DNA of 64,000 nucleotides from Prunella strophiata (lineage: Eukaryota > Chordata > Aves > Passeriformes > Prunellidae): contig JAZBQD010000019.1 of the NCBI GenBank assembly GCA_036583965.1, positions 4,124,530-4,188,529 on the forward strand, given 5' to 3'. A program made the position numbers and the translations under genes. Each line of letters opens with the position of its first letter. Within the stretch, counting starts at the first letter, position 1. Of the stretch, positions 1 through 13,308 are shown one piece after another. Below the pieces are notes generated by a model that saw only the letters and a list, made by a program, of their open reading frames with translations, had not been told where the DNA came from and searched no databases.

Positions 1-2225
1 TTCCATAATTACCTGCATTTATTGCTTACTGTGAGCATGATGCATTTAATGCCTCAATTTATCCAAAAGGGGCCTGCAGCTGTAGGTGCTGTGCTGCACC
101 TACAGGTTTCTGTAATGGATTGGTGCTTTCTTAGCCAGGGTAACCAAGCACCAGCTCCCTCCAGGATACACAACAGCCTCTTCTCCAAGCCAGCAAGCTG
201 TTGGTTGTGGCAATATTGCTTAGTCATGTCTATTTTTTAAGAAATGTTGCCAATATGATGCCTACACCCACATTTTCAACAGAGAGACTTGAATTACAGC
301 TCATATTTTACCAACTCCCAGTGACATGTCTTTTAGAGCTCTGTTTCTAAAAAATGTTTTCTCTCATAAAAAAGAAGTTGCTCCTTGTGCAAAACGGATT
401 TTTTGGTGGGCCCTTTAAGTTTTTATTTTTATGGTGGGCCCTTTAAGTTTTTCATCTTTGTGGGGAAATATTTTGCATGAGAACCACGTGTGCAAACATG
501 CAAAGCAATTTTTAATATTTCATGAAGGTCCAGAGAGGAGACTAAAAAGGGATTGTGACGAGGTTCAGCACCAAACTCAATTCTGCATCTCAGCAATAAC
601 TCACCAAGGTGTTTCCCTCAAGGAGTCACATCAGCTCAGCCTGGAGAAAGGCAGCTCAAGGAAAAGGCTCTGAGCCTTTAAGCACAGATTCCTGCTCTCA
701 GAGGCCAGGAGGCAGCAGTTAAACCCAGCTCCATCCCCTGCCCAGCTCCCAGACCACACACGCACCCGGTGGCTCTCAGGGGGTGAAATGTGTCCAGCTC
801 TGGCTGGGTCACTCAGAGCCAGAAACTCTTTGAGGTTTTGGCTCAAAGGTGCAGCCCTGTGAAATCCTCAGGGGGACAATCCTGCCCCACGTTGGCTGTC
901 CTGATGAAGTTGCCCCTCTGGGAGGACATCGACCCAATTTGCACAGACCCTCGTCATTAGCATAGACCCATTTCAAGAGAGGTCTTTGAACACCAGTTGC
1001 CTCCAAATTCCATTACCTCTCTCCCTGCTGGGTTTTGTGCTTTAAGTATCAGGCAGGGGCTGGGAGAAGAAAAGAAAGAGAAAAAAACCCAGTAAGTGAA
1101 ATCCTAAGCCCAAATAATTAGACGTGTTGTGGTTAGTTCTCTAAACTCTTACTTATTGCTTTTTCTCCGTTTGACAGAATATAATCTGCTTTTTTTTTTT
1201 TTTTTCAGACTTGACACACAGGTCAGTTAATCCAGAGGTTCCTAAGTATGAATGAGGCAGGGAGAAAGAGGCAAACACCAACTTTTTATGTGTTTGTCAC
1301 AGCACTTCATCTTTGTTTGCAGCCTCATCTGAGGTACAAGCAAATTTCAGAGTCATCCTTGCTTGCAGGTACTCTGAGAAAACTTCAGTTGGAGAGGGAA
1401 AAACAAGCAGGATGTCTTTGCTGTCTGGCAGATAAGCTTAAGGGTAACAATAATATCTCATCCTTTGAGAGGCAGGCTTGGGGTTGCTGGATGATTTTAA
1501 GAGGAAAACTGCTCGTAGAAAAATGCTGTGTGGACAGAGGAGAGTTTTAGCTCTACACTGAAAAGGCAGCAGACATTTTTTTTTTTATCTGGAGGTGAAG
1601 ATCCAGCCCTGACCTGGCATGGGGGCACTCATTGCTTTTGAAAATTAGATTGTGAGTGCAGGACAACTGAGGGAGTCCAGCTGGTTTGATTGCTCAAAGG
1701 TGTTTTGTTTCTTTGTGTTCAGAAGGGAGTATTTAAACTTGTTGTCTAGAAAATAGAAGGAAAAAAGGTTATTTCTGCTAAATATCCAACACTTTGGTGC
1801 ACTCCACCATCATTACTCTCCACAAGTGAGGGTACCAGCATTCAATGACTGTAAAAACCTATTTTTAAAGTAGGACATAAGAGCCAAAGCCAAGAAGGGC
1901 TCCTCACATGGATTAAAGTTCTGCTGCTGTGGGATCTTTGGTTTAAATTCACTTTGATCAGGCCACAGCATGACCTACAACCTGTGAACTCACTCTGGGG
2001 CTGCAAAAGCAGAACTGTTGGCACTTCACTCCTTTTATTTCAGTGCAGTTGGCTGCACTGTTTGGGTTTTCTTCAGAAAGAGAATTCTTACTTGGAGTGA
2101 TGTGGGTACAAAAGAAAGCAAGATTGATAAGTAAACATGGAGTAGAAAGGAGTGAGGTGTGTGGTGCTCATTTCTTCTCCAGGGAACCAACTCTGCCCTG
2201 GCTTTCAGGGAAGTTTTATCCTCTG
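1..2225. other. Unique noncoding stretch
   Basis: No recognisable gene or dispersed repeat. It contains a 10-bp-arm hairpin at 80-105 (CTGTAGGTGC, 6-base loop, GCACCTACAG), a short tandem duplication at 404-452 and a T-rich tract near 1190-1206. Open frames here are 100 codons or fewer with no family resemblance. Confidence 0.6.
404..452. repeat. Short tandem duplication, period 28
   Basis: The block TGGTGGGCCCTTTAAGTTTT occurs at 404 and again at 432, separated by a T/A-rich spacer. Two copies only. Confidence 0.8.
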
Positions 2226-2290
2226 TAGGGCCAGGAGTGGGAGTTGATCCTGGTGTGTCCATCCCAGCTCAGGACATTCTGTGATCTCTC
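2226..2290 (+). mobile_element. CR1 LINE 3' end fragment
   Basis: The sequence reads as the terminal CR1 segment: a GGGCCAGGAGT block, then TTGATCCT, then CAGCTCAGGACATTCTGTGAT. This matches the usual order 'gggccaggagttggactcgatgatcc ... aggatattctatgatt'. It is strongly 5'-truncated (about 65 bp), as most bird CR1 copies are. Confidence 0.75.
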
Positions 2291-4616
2291 ACCCCAATTA
2301 CACAAGGCTCCATGATTCAGAGGAGCAAAATCCTCGAGGATAGACCTTAGAGGTCCTTGAATGGTGGGTTTTGTTTCACCTTTTGCAGGGCTTGTTAGAT
2401 CTTGTCAACAAAGAATAGACTAAAAGCTGGATTTTAAGTTCTCTGAAAAGCCACTTGAGGGACAGCTGGGACAATGCAAGGTGACATTACCTGATGGCAT
2501 TTCTTACAAGCTGCAGTTTCCAAAAGCTGATGGCTTTCCACTCAATTCCCTCAGAGTGCTGCAGTTTTCCTGCAAAATGACAAAATACTGCAGGGACAAG
2601 GTGAGGTCACCACTGGAGGAGACAGGACAGAGTCTGTGAGCTGGAAGGAAGCAGCAGAGGATATTACTGGCACATGCTGCTGTGGATTACTGTCAGGGCA
2701 GACTGAGCTGAATTGACACCTCCAACAAAAAAAGAAAAAAAAAAAGAGACACTGCTACAGCTCCACAGCCTTTGAAATCCCATCCTGAGAGCAGCAGCAT
2801 TACCTCTGCCTGGCTCAGATTTGCTCCGATGAGCTCTTCTCCCTCCGTGAGGCTGCCCTGGTGTGAGGATGCAGCTCTGCGTGGTGGCAAATGGGAAAGG
2901 GCTGTGTGTTATCTGAGCTGCTGGCACTCCAAGTGAGGTTGCCTAATCAGGTTATCTTTGGGTTTCACAGAGATGCTGAAAGAGGCCAGAGAGGAGAGGA
3001 TCTATGCAAGACTCCACCAACAAAGCGTTCGGAGGCGCGGTTTTATTTCGTGCGTTTCAGGATTTTGTCCTGCAGCCCTGACACCTGTTTGCCACAAGCA
3101 GGCAAGCCCACATGGTCTCCAGGATCAAAAGCAGGTGATGGGGTTGTTAGCTGGTGTTTGGCTCAATCCAGAGCCTGCTCAGGAGCAGCAGCTCAGCCCA
3201 TGGGAGGCACTAAGCTGGGGCTGAGCTCCTATGAGTGAGAAGTTCCCTTCATGTCTGTGGGATGGAAGTGGCATGGGCTGGATTAAGATAACTTTGGGGG
3301 ACAGGGAGGAAGGAGGGGTTTTTTTACATCATCCAGAACTTCTCAGGTGCAACTGCACTGCTCCCTGGGAGCCAAGACCAGCTGTGGGCTAGTGAAGAAA
3401 AGTCATTTTGTTCCCAGAAAACCACAGATATGAAAAGCAGCTCTGCTAATTCAGTGCAACTTGAATTAAGGCTACTACAACAAAGCTGTGTGGAGCCTGC
3501 TCTTTTTAATGTTTTGACAGCCATTTTGCACACACCTTATGACCATGGTTCCTCAGGGTGGAAAATCACCCACCAGGCTTTCTTTTGGTGAGACCTGTGA
3601 GCCTGGGTGGGGATCAGAATGTAATTCTGCAGATTGTTTAGAAATGTCACCCTTCTCAGGGTGTTCAGGTGCACCTTTTCATGTCATCATCAGTATCCAC
3701 AAAATGCTGTCTGCTTTGAAAAGCATTCCCTACCTTAAAATAATAGAATTTCACCCAGGAATATGTAGATTTCAATAGTTCTCATCAACAAACTGTAAGC
3801 CTGCTAATCAGCACAAGAAACATGATGGATGAGAAACATGATAAAACTCCAGCCACTAAAAGTTGTGAGGATTCATCTTTTTGAGCAGGGATTCATGTTT
3901 GCAATTCCCATGAGTATTCCCAGGATATAAATCCCAGCACATCAAGAGGGGAATATAACCCCTGGTGGTTTGGAATTAAAGGCATTCTGAGGGGTGCAGA
4001 GTCTCATCCTAAGACACAGAGTCACAGTGTGCATCTAAATCCCTGTGCACTGGGATGTGGATGTGTTGGGATCACAGTGATAGCAGTGATGATGCAGCTT
4101 CTTTGGGGCTTTTGAAACAGGCTGGCACAGACACATCTTCCCAAATTAGAGATTTAAAATTGCAGGTGGCTGCTGCTTTCAGTTTTCATCCACCCTGTAA
4201 CCCTGGAGATGGTTTCACTAATACAGCACTTCCCAAATGTTTAGACCCCAGGTGTGCAACACTGTTCTTATTGATGAGATTTAAATTCTAATTTTTTTTT
4301 CCAGTACTCCTAATGATGGGAACAAAGATAACTGCATCGGGTCATATCTTTCATTATCACACAATCTTTCTTTCTTCCTTGCATTATTGGTGATGGGTTT
4401 AATTTGTTTTACAATGAATTTGCTGAGGTTGTACATATATTTGTGCACAGGGTATGTCCTTACCTTGAACCAGGATAGCAGCCTGTCCATCCACTCCTGT
4501 GTGAACTCTGTCTCCATGTGCACACTTGCACCTGCAGTCATTACTTTATCAGTGAGTATTAAACTGTATTATTAATTTGGTTTTTTGGTTTTGGGGATTT
4601 TTTTAGTGCTTATCTA
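2291..4616. other. Unique noncoding stretch
   Basis: No gene or repeat recognised apart from a short A-rich tract near 2727-2744. The longest frame, 115 codons at 2891-3238, has no recognisable domain and no convincing splice context. Confidence 0.55.
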
Positions 4617-4748
4617 CATAGAATCATAAAATTGCTCAGGTTGGAAAAAACCCTCTAAGATCACCAAGTCCAAACCTTTCCCCCAAGGCCACAACTAAAC
4701 CAACTAAATGTCTCCAAGTGCCACATCTACAATTCTTTTAAATACTTC
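4617..4748 (-). mobile_element. CR1 LINE 3' end, antisense
   Basis: It begins with CATAGAATCATAAAATTGCT, the reverse complement of the CR1 tail. It continues with 'ggttggaaaaaaccctctaa', 'gatcaccaagtccaaacctt' and 'ctccaagtgccacatctaca', the standard antisense order of a CR1 3' UTR. Confidence 0.93.
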
Positions 4749-7007
4749 ATAAGTGAAAGATTTTTTTTTTTTTTTTTCTCTATGAAGAATTATAGAGATT
4801 CAGGGAGTTGTGCAAAATTTCCTTTAAGTTTTGCTCAGGTCTACCAACGCTTAAAGGTTTTGGGGTGAGAATCTCAGGATGGAGGGCTGTGTCCTGTGCT
4901 ATCCATAAGTCATCTGGGACTCACACAACATTTGCCTCTACTTTGAAACATCTGAAGTCTACAGACAAATAAATACAGCATAAATTAAATGCAGATTTAT
5001 TGTCCAAGGTGTGCTGTGCAACAAACAGCAAAACAGAAAGTCCCCTCCTAAAAGGACTGCAGGATGGTAAACCAAAGCACAGCCCCCTGAAAATGGAATA
5101 AATCCATCCCCTAATCACTACCAAAGCCCTGAGTTTGCAGGAGATATTTCCCTTATCAAGACCTGTGGTGGAGTCACTGATATGGGTAATTTCCCAGGTC
5201 TTTGCTTGCCAGGGATAGGGGTCACCTCGGGGGGAAACCATCTCCTGGAGGATGAAGAGCTGTGACCCAGCAACAAAATAAATGTAGGGAAAGGTCTGCC
5301 TATACAGCAAAATGTTACAGCTATTAAAATTCCAGAAAATGCCAGAGTTGGACTCTTCCAGCTGCATGTTACATGACACCTGTACCAGCTGCAGGCTGTG
5401 CCTTTATGGAAATAGCCCCAAAGTGTGTTCAGGGAGAGAATGAGACTGGAAAAAGGCACTATGACTATTCAGGTTTGCTGAAATCAACACATGCCATGTT
5501 CCAGAAAATAAAATATAAGCTATGGAATATTATACTCTGATTTTTCTTCCTGTTTCTGAATGAGTTGCTCTCTGAGTTATTCCTTTGTCATTTTTACTGC
5601 CAAGGAAAAGCCTGAATTTGCATTGTCCTCAAATAAGAACCTGCTGAGCAAAAATTTCCTATATAAACCTTGAAACACTGCAGAGTGAATTCACATTTTG
5701 GTTTTTTTTCCAAGTACTGAAACTGGAAACTTGGCCTTGGGAGTCCCACTCAGCCACTGCTGGCAGAGAAGCACTGCTGGGTGACATCTGTCATCAGCCA
5801 CTGCTGAGCTCAAATATTCACTTCCTAGCAGCAAGACATGCATTAAACAAACAAACAAAGCAAGGAAAAAGTCTTCAAAGTATTCTCCAATAGCAGTTCA
5901 AAGCAGAGGTGAATTTGAAAAATTTTTATTTGAAAAAATTTGATTTATTTTTTCAGCCACTCCTTCAAAAAAATTCCCATCAAGTACCATGTGAGCTGAG
6001 CTCTGCACAGATTAGTTGGAATTGCAATGTGGAAAATGTCAGGCAGCAATTCTGGTCTAACTGTGGTTTGCAACACTTGTCCAGACAGAGGATTTTAGAT
6101 GGTACTTCAATCTAAAGAAAACACTTGATAGAAACATGGATCTTGACACCTAAAGAGAGATGCATAAAGAAGCAATGCCTTGAAAACTCAGCCAGAGAAA
6201 TTCTAGAAATAATAAATATTTTTAATGCTGAAGGTGATTAACTCCAGTGACAGAAATTGAGCAAACTGGGGAACTGCCTAGCTCCTGAGGTCTTCAAATC
6301 AGGAGTGGATATTTTAACATCACAGAATGGTGGACTTCACACTGATTTTGAATTAGCAGGAAGATCCAGTTTGGGATGAAGAGTTTCTCAATGTAAGGAT
6401 CACCCAGACTTCAAATGATGACTTCCATGAAACCAAAGGGGTGCACAGGGCTCTGCCACTGCCTCATGAGATGGACCAGTTTGTCCCACAGCTCTAAAGC
6501 TGGGTTCAAATATGGTCTAAGGCACTAGACTTGTTTTAGGCTGAGCCTGAAGCTCTTGGGAAGCTCTCTACACCAGAAGGACAGATGGTATCTTAGGTAA
6601 GAAAGGCTTCAGCATTTTCTGTTGAACCTGACAGCCTCATAAATACACCTGTTTAAGCATTAAAAATTGGTCCTAAATACCACTTCTAAATAAATAAAAC
6701 CATAAAAGCATTTCCATCACAGCTTCCTCTTGCATGTAGTTCTAAATGTAACAAAAAACCCCAAAACCACATCAACAAACAAACAAAAAGAAAAGAGAGG
6801 AAAAAAAGGGAATACTGCCTTCCCCTGTTTGGATCCTACTGCATCCCCAAAAGTGAAGTAAAAAACCTGATTAGAAGGCAACAAAACATTTCCCACAGAG
6901 GACAAAAACCTATGTGTATTTTAGAAAAGGTACAAGTCCTGCTGTGGGTGAGACTGCAAGTGTTGACATGAGTGTGTTAGGTTGAGGTTTAGAACATCAT
7001 TATTTGC
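4749..7007. other. Unique noncoding stretch
   Basis: No gene recognised. It has a T tract at about 4760-4778. The antisense frame at 4921-5379 (152 codons) is near chance length for this composition and shows no domain. Confidence 0.55.
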
Positions 7008-7144
7008 TCTTATTTACCGAATGTCTTACCCACCATATTATCTGCCTTTTCAGATGTGTACTGCTTTTGATTTTTAATTGGTCTTATTTACCAAATGTCT
7101 TACTCATTAGACTATCTTCCTTCTCAGATGTGTCCCCGCTTTGA
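7008..7144. repeat. Diverged tandem duplication, period 74
   Basis: A 63-bp unit at 7008-7070 (TCTTATTTACCGAATGTCTT ... CAGATGTGTACTGCTTTTGA) recurs at 7082-7144 (TCTTATTTACCAAATGTCTT ... CAGATGTGTCCCCGCTTTGA). The copies differ by scattered substitutions, so the duplication is old. Confidence 0.8.
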
Positions 7145-8159
7145 ATTCAGCTGTGAGGAGAACCAACACATCAAACCAGTGACACACGAGGCTTTCTCAG
7201 CATCCTGGTTCTTTTGAGAGTGTCCAGCACCTCGTTTTGTCCCTCTGCTGCCTCCACAAATGGAGCTTTCTCCCTTCCCTGCTCTGTGATTCAACCTGGT
7301 CCACAGGCAGGGAGATTGACCATGACAGGGCTGAGCCAGAGACCCAGAGATTGCTTTCCCCCACACTCTGCTGTGGTGAATTTCTGAATTATCACCCTTC
7401 TAAAAGAATAACTTCAGCACCCAAAGGTGTTTGGTTTTTTTTTTTTTTAGCACTGCACTGCTTTGCTTTTCTCACCTGTGGCAAACTGGTGTCATTCACC
7501 AGATTTCTGAGGCGTGGAGCCCACAGCAGAGCAGCAGAAGCTTCTATTTAGCATTTACTCACTCAATGCTAAATAAATTCTCAGTCTCCTGCTGGAGGAG
7601 ATGCTCACTTTTGTGAGGATGATAAAATATGGTGCAAACAACCCAGAGAGGCTGAGGGAGCCCATCACTGGCTGGAGAGTCAGGGGCTGTTTCTGGAGCT
7701 GGGTAACCCTCAGCATGTCCACAGGAACCCCTGGTGATGTTCCCAAGCAATTCCCACCCCACTGGGCAGAGCACCCACCAGACTGGAACCCCACAGTGTG
7801 GGCAGCAGTGACAGCAGTGAGAGGCAAAAATCCCATCAGCTGTGGGGTATTTCACATTTAATCTCAGCTTTCTGAGTGTTCTTAATCTCTTACAATTTGA
7901 ATTTTCAATTACAGGCAAAAGGAAGGGCACAAAAATGTGCAGTAGGTTGGAGGTTGAATTTTTTGTTTCCTTGTACAATAAAATACATTTTTCACTGAAT
8001 AAAACCCAACTGTTTGCACTGACTGCTTAGGAACCCTCCAACATTTAACCTAAGAACCATCTCCAAGTGATAGTTTGCCCTAGAGCTTCTAGTTAAAATT
8101 CTAGTCCACAAAGGATGAAGTTTTCTAGAAAGGGATGTGATTTTCTAAAAGAATCACAG
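7145..8159. other. Unique noncoding stretch
   Basis: Nothing recognised. There is a T tract near 7434-7449. The overlapping frames in both directions at 7555-7978 are short and lack domains. Confidence 0.5.
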
Positions 8160-8780
8160 TGCAGTCTTAAGGAAATTTAAAAAATATGTAACAATTTAAA
8201 AATGCATAGAAATTATCCATAATTAGAATTATACAGTTATTATATTGTTCAGAGTTTTTTCATTATGTTTGTGTAGATCTCAATGCTTTACAAGCTTCTC
8301 CATAGTTTCATGTTTCTGGAACTAGAAAACTAGTATTAGCAAAATAATTAGCAAAAAAAATTTAGCAAAATTGATTTAATATGAATTTTAATATTAAATA
8401 TTACACATTAAAGATTATTAAACAATAATATTCAATAAATTTTATATTTAATTCAATATTAAACTACTAATATTACTAAGATACTAATTTAAAAGTATTA
8501 CTGAAAATATTATTTTAAATATCAACAAGTAAAACTAGCAATGTTTAATAAACATTAGCATTTATTTAGTAAAAATCAGTAAATTTTAATATTACTAAAC
8601 AAAACCTAGTAATTTTTAATATTCTTTTAAAAAACCCTTTGCTGCCTTATGCAAGCCAGTATTACCAACAGCATAGAAGAAAATCAGTGGTGGCAAATAT
8701 TAATATACAATAATATTACAATTATAATTATAATATATATATATAATTATATTATAATATTACAATATTTCAAAGCATCC
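8160..8780. repeat. Very AT-rich low-complexity tract
   Basis: Dominated by TATTAA, AATATT and TTTAAT motifs, including a pure TA stretch near 8733-8745 and almost no G/C between 8340 and 8640. No coding frame. It could be decayed simple repeat or an easily unwound region; the sequence does not distinguish these. Confidence 0.8.
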
Positions 8781-8954
8781 TCTTTTACCAAAAAAAAAAT
8801 GGCCTCATTTACAGCCTGAAGCAGGCAGGCTGAATTTTACCACATTTTTCCCTCATGTTGATTCATCTCATAAAAATGCCCTTAGCTCATGAGGAGCACC
8901 ATGATGGAAACTGATGGTTTGAGGTGCAAACTTTGCCCCACAGCATTGGCCCAC

Positions 8955-9844
<890 letters not shown>

Positions 9845-9966
9845 CACAGAATCCCAGATTGGTTTGGGTTGGAAGGGACCTTAGAGTCCATCCCATTGCA
9901 CCCCATTCCACCACCTTCCACTATCCCAGGCTGCTCCAAGCCCATCCAGCTTGGCCTCCAGCACCA
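9845..9966 (-). mobile_element. CR1 LINE 3' end, antisense
   Basis: CACAGAATCCCAGATTGGTT is followed by 'gggttggaagggacctta', 'ccaccttccactatcccagg' and 'ctgctccaagcccatccag', the usual antisense CR1 order. The copy is compacted, with the 'caacccctgccatgggcagg' block largely replaced. Confidence 0.9.
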
Positions 9967-10021
9967 TCAGAGCTGTATCAATTTTTCTCAAAATGTAGAC
10001 CTTTAGTGGCCTCTATCAGTT

Positions 10022-10140
10022 TGGAACTCTCTGTTTCTCCATCATCTGAAAAGTTTGGGCTGAATTCACAGAATCATGGAGTTATAGAATATCCTGCACC
10101 ACCAGTGCAGGGCCTGACCTTGGATCCCATCCCCTTAATT
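10022..10140 (-). mobile_element. CR1 LINE 3' end plus shared post-tail flank
   Basis: 10068-10140 is an antisense CR1 end (CACAGAATCATGGAGTTATA, then AGAATATCCTG and GTGCAGGGCCTGACC) with a small internal deletion. 10022-10067 lies beyond the CR1 tail. Read in reverse complement it matches 13255-13300 at about 43 of 46 bases, so these two CR1 copies share their downstream flank. Confidence 0.75.
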
Positions 10141-12867
10141 CCACAAAATGTGACTTAAGCAGGTGCCTGATATAAAAAGGAGAAGAGCAAGGACTGTGTT
10201 TCCCTCAGCAGATTCAGAAGTTGCACCTAAAAGGGTCACAGCTCTTTTCTGCTGGAGTTTTTCCCCATTAATTTGCCTTTCCTTGCCAGGAGCTTGAACA
10301 GGATTTCCTGAGCCACTTGCTGGAGTCCATCACCCAGAGGCAGGAAGATGACAATTTTTTACAGTCAGGAATCAGAAGGAGCCCACCTGGCCTCCAGCAG
10401 AACCAATGAAAGATTCCCTGGCTTGGCATCCAGTCCTCATCCATCCCTGCCAAATCAGCTCCCACACATCCATCTCATTCAAAGGGGATGCCTCAACTCA
10501 CATTTTAATCTCACTTTTCTAAAAATCCAGCTCAGAGCAGAAGCTGAAGGTGTTTTGTAGGGCTGAAGACTGAGGGTGTTGTAACAACCAAAAGCACCAG
10601 GACCCCAACACCCCAGAGAGGGCAGCCCTGACCTGCCCAAGAGCTCTAGATAGATTATAAAGGTTTCTTGTGGACATTTGACCATGAAGGTGCTTGGCTT
10701 TTCTTCCCATTACCAGCTTCTTCCCTAAGCCTTAGCATTTATTGAACTCTCTTTTCTTACAAGGAAAGAAAAAGAAAAAGGAAAAAAAAAAAAAAAAAAG
10801 AAAAAGAGGAAAAAAATTGTACAAAAAAATAAATCCTGCTTTTGTTCTGGATAAAACTAGGTCAGCGTTTTCCATCCCCACTGTCAGTTTTCTGCAGTGT
10901 GTTTCAAACAAAGCATCATCATTCCAGCAAAAGGTATTTATAAAGTGAGCTTTGACAAAACAATTGTGCTTTTTTTTTTCCAGAAAGGCTTTGGCATCTG
11001 TCACTGCCAGGAAAGATTTAAGATCTAGGTAGAATTTTCATCTCTCAGAATAACTTGGCCTATATTGACTAGAACTAATAGATCTGATGTTTTAAAACCC
11101 CTTGTGCAGCACAGCACTGCAAATTGCAGCTGTTTAGAAATTTCCTTCCCTCCTTCATGGAAAATTTACAGCAGGAAAAGTATAAATGTTTCCAGGATTT
11201 CTTTTTGCCTGGCACCCCCACAACCCCCCCAGTTCTTTTGACTCAGAGACAAGAATATAGTACCACAAGGAAGCTGGAAGATGCCAAAAATAGTACCCCA
11301 TGGGACAAGGAGGATGCCAAGAACACAGACTACTCTGGACAGGGGGCATGACAGAGGTTTTGCTCAAATAAATGAGAGACAATTTTCAGCAGAAATAAGG
11401 AAAAAGACAAATTTTTCAGTTCTTCTTAATTTTCAACCAACTGGTAAGCCCAGACCCTCTTCCACCCACATTTCAGTGCAATAATCCCAGGAAAAAATAA
11501 AATAAAAAAAAAAAAAAAAGTGACATTTGGAATTTAAAAATAAAAATATCTGTAATTTTCTTGCCATCTTTTTCAACATGCACATAACCAGGGCTAGTTA
11601 AGGCTTATCATGCACACACAGAACATTCACTCCAGGGCATTTACTCCATTGTGGGGGCATGTAACCCACTGCAAAGGCAATGTCTCCACTTACCCCACTC
11701 TTCCCTCTTCTTTAGGAATTTGCTGTGACTCCAAGAGCCTCAGAGCCCCTTACCTGTTCAACAAAAGAGGATTTGGAAGTATAAGGTGCAGCACATGCTT
11801 GTCATCAGTTCTCCAGTCAGATCATCCCTTAAAAACAAATATATGAGAGAGCCATCCACCTTTGGTACATAAAACAAGCACAGAAGATTTTCATCAGGGA
11901 CAGAGGCAACAAGAAAAGGACTGAGAGGCCCAGAGCTCACTTAGAGCCTGATGTCTCATCAATAAAACTGGGATACGGGACTGAACAGCAAGATGGGAAG
12001 CATTGGAAAGCACAAGGGAGCAGCACAGGAAAAACAGGAGATGGATGGAAGGTCCTAGGGATGAAGTCAAGGGGTTTATGAGAGGAACCATCAGTGAGGG
12101 AATCACCATCAGACCTCATTTCCACCAAGGTTCTTGGACTGAGACAGAGGAGATGGACAGAGAGAGGACACACAGAGGGAATTTCAGGACATCCCACAGT
12201 TCTGGAGGCCAGGCTGGAACCAAGACAGAACCATAAACTTGTTAATCCCAAAAACTTCAAGTGAGCTGTCCTAAGCCAAATGTGCCACCAGAAGGAATTC
12301 CTGCAGCCCTCCAACAGCTCAGCACTGCTCACAGGACCCATGGCACACCCAGCAGAAGGCAGAGGCAGCCAGTAAATCAATGTTATGTCAAAGCCCAAAG
12401 TCCACCTGAGTCTGATTCACCTGAAAAACACAGTTCCCATGTCTTCAAACACAGCCAAATTCTTTACAGGAAAAAAAGTCTTTGCTTCCCTGGGTGTTGT
12501 GAGCAAGTAAATAAGTCTAACAAAATCCAAACACAATTTGGCAGGATGTAACACTTGTTGGAGATAATCCTACCTGCTGAAATTTCCTTTTAACCTCAGT
12601 GAAGACTCTGGTAGATGCTAAGTATAATCAGGACAGATACCAGTTCTCTCCCACTGGAAACAGAGTGAACAGACTTCAAAATATTTTTCTTTCATGTCAC
12701 ATCAGCAAAGGAAAAGTTCTAGAAATAGTTACTTTGGGCTTTTTCTCCTGAAAAATTACCTGGGTGATTTTGGCTGTGCTGGGTTACCAGAGTAATAACA
12801 TCACCCTTAATAATATAACATACCCATAACCCTGAGAGCATTAAATTCAATGTTCTAAGTTACATGG
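10141..12867. other. Unique noncoding stretch with A-rich tracts
   Basis: No gene recognised. It has purine/A-rich low-complexity tracts at about 10762-10826 and 11489-11519. The antisense frame at 11937-12398 (153 codons) shows no domain. Confidence 0.5.
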
Positions 12868-12936
12868 TGTGATCCTTGGGGTGTCCCGTGCAGGGCCAGG
12901 AGTTGGACTCAGTGATCTTTGTTCAGGATATTCTAT
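12868..12936 (+). mobile_element. CR1 LINE 3' end, part 1 (split by LTR)
   Basis: 'gatccttggggtgtcccgtg', 'cagggccaggagttggactc' and 'aggatattctat' are canonical CR1 end blocks. The tail resumes after the LTR at 13239 with GACTCCATGATTCTATG, so the element was continuous before the LTR inserted. Confidence 0.93.
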
Positions 12937-13232
12937 TGTGGAATCACATATCCTCTAAACAGAGATATTTTTCTCAAGCCAAGTGTGAAAATCTTAGAAG
13001 AAAAAATTCTTATCTCTCTTTCTATAACCACTATTTATAGATATAGTTCTCTAGAGAGTACAATTAATATTTCACCAATGATGTAAAAAGTTTTCACTTT
13101 AAGACCAATCAGGTCTTAAGTCCACCACTATTTCTATAAAAACTGTAAATTTTTAATAATAAAGTGTCTTTTCATACCTTCTACATCATAGAGCAATACC
13201 AATGATTACCCAACTAAGAACCTACTACCACA
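12937..13232 (+). mobile_element. Solo LTR, family A, 296 bp
   Basis: It begins TGTGGAATCACA and ends CTACTACCACA, so it has TG...CA ends. It is flanked by perfect 6-bp duplications TTCTAT at 12931-12936 and 13233-13238. Inside are a CCAAT box (13105-13109), TATAAA (13135-13140) and AATAAA (13158-13163), the promoter and poly(A) layout of an LTR. No internal retroviral sequence or second LTR is adjacent, so it is a solo LTR. The 6-bp duplication suggests a class II (ERVK-like) element. Related copies lie at 39184 and 50060. Confidence 0.92.
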
Positions 13233-13308
13233 TTCTATGACTCCATGATTCTATGAATTCAGCCCAAACTTTCCAGGTGATGGAGAAACAGAGGGTTCCA
13301 GAGCAGGG
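13233..13308 (+). mobile_element. CR1 tail, part 2, plus shared flank
   Basis: The target duplication and remaining CR1 tail (ATTCTATG-type units to about 13254) are followed by AATTCAGCCCAAACTTTCCA. That downstream flank is also found, inverted, at 10022-10067. Confidence 0.8.

Noticed and set aside
80..105. 10-bp-arm hairpin as a possible microRNA precursor
   Set aside because: The stem is too short and does not extend with mismatches.
4215..4260. 'cagcacttcccaaatgttta' as a second hAT-like end
   Set aside because: The match is too short and weak to separate from chance.
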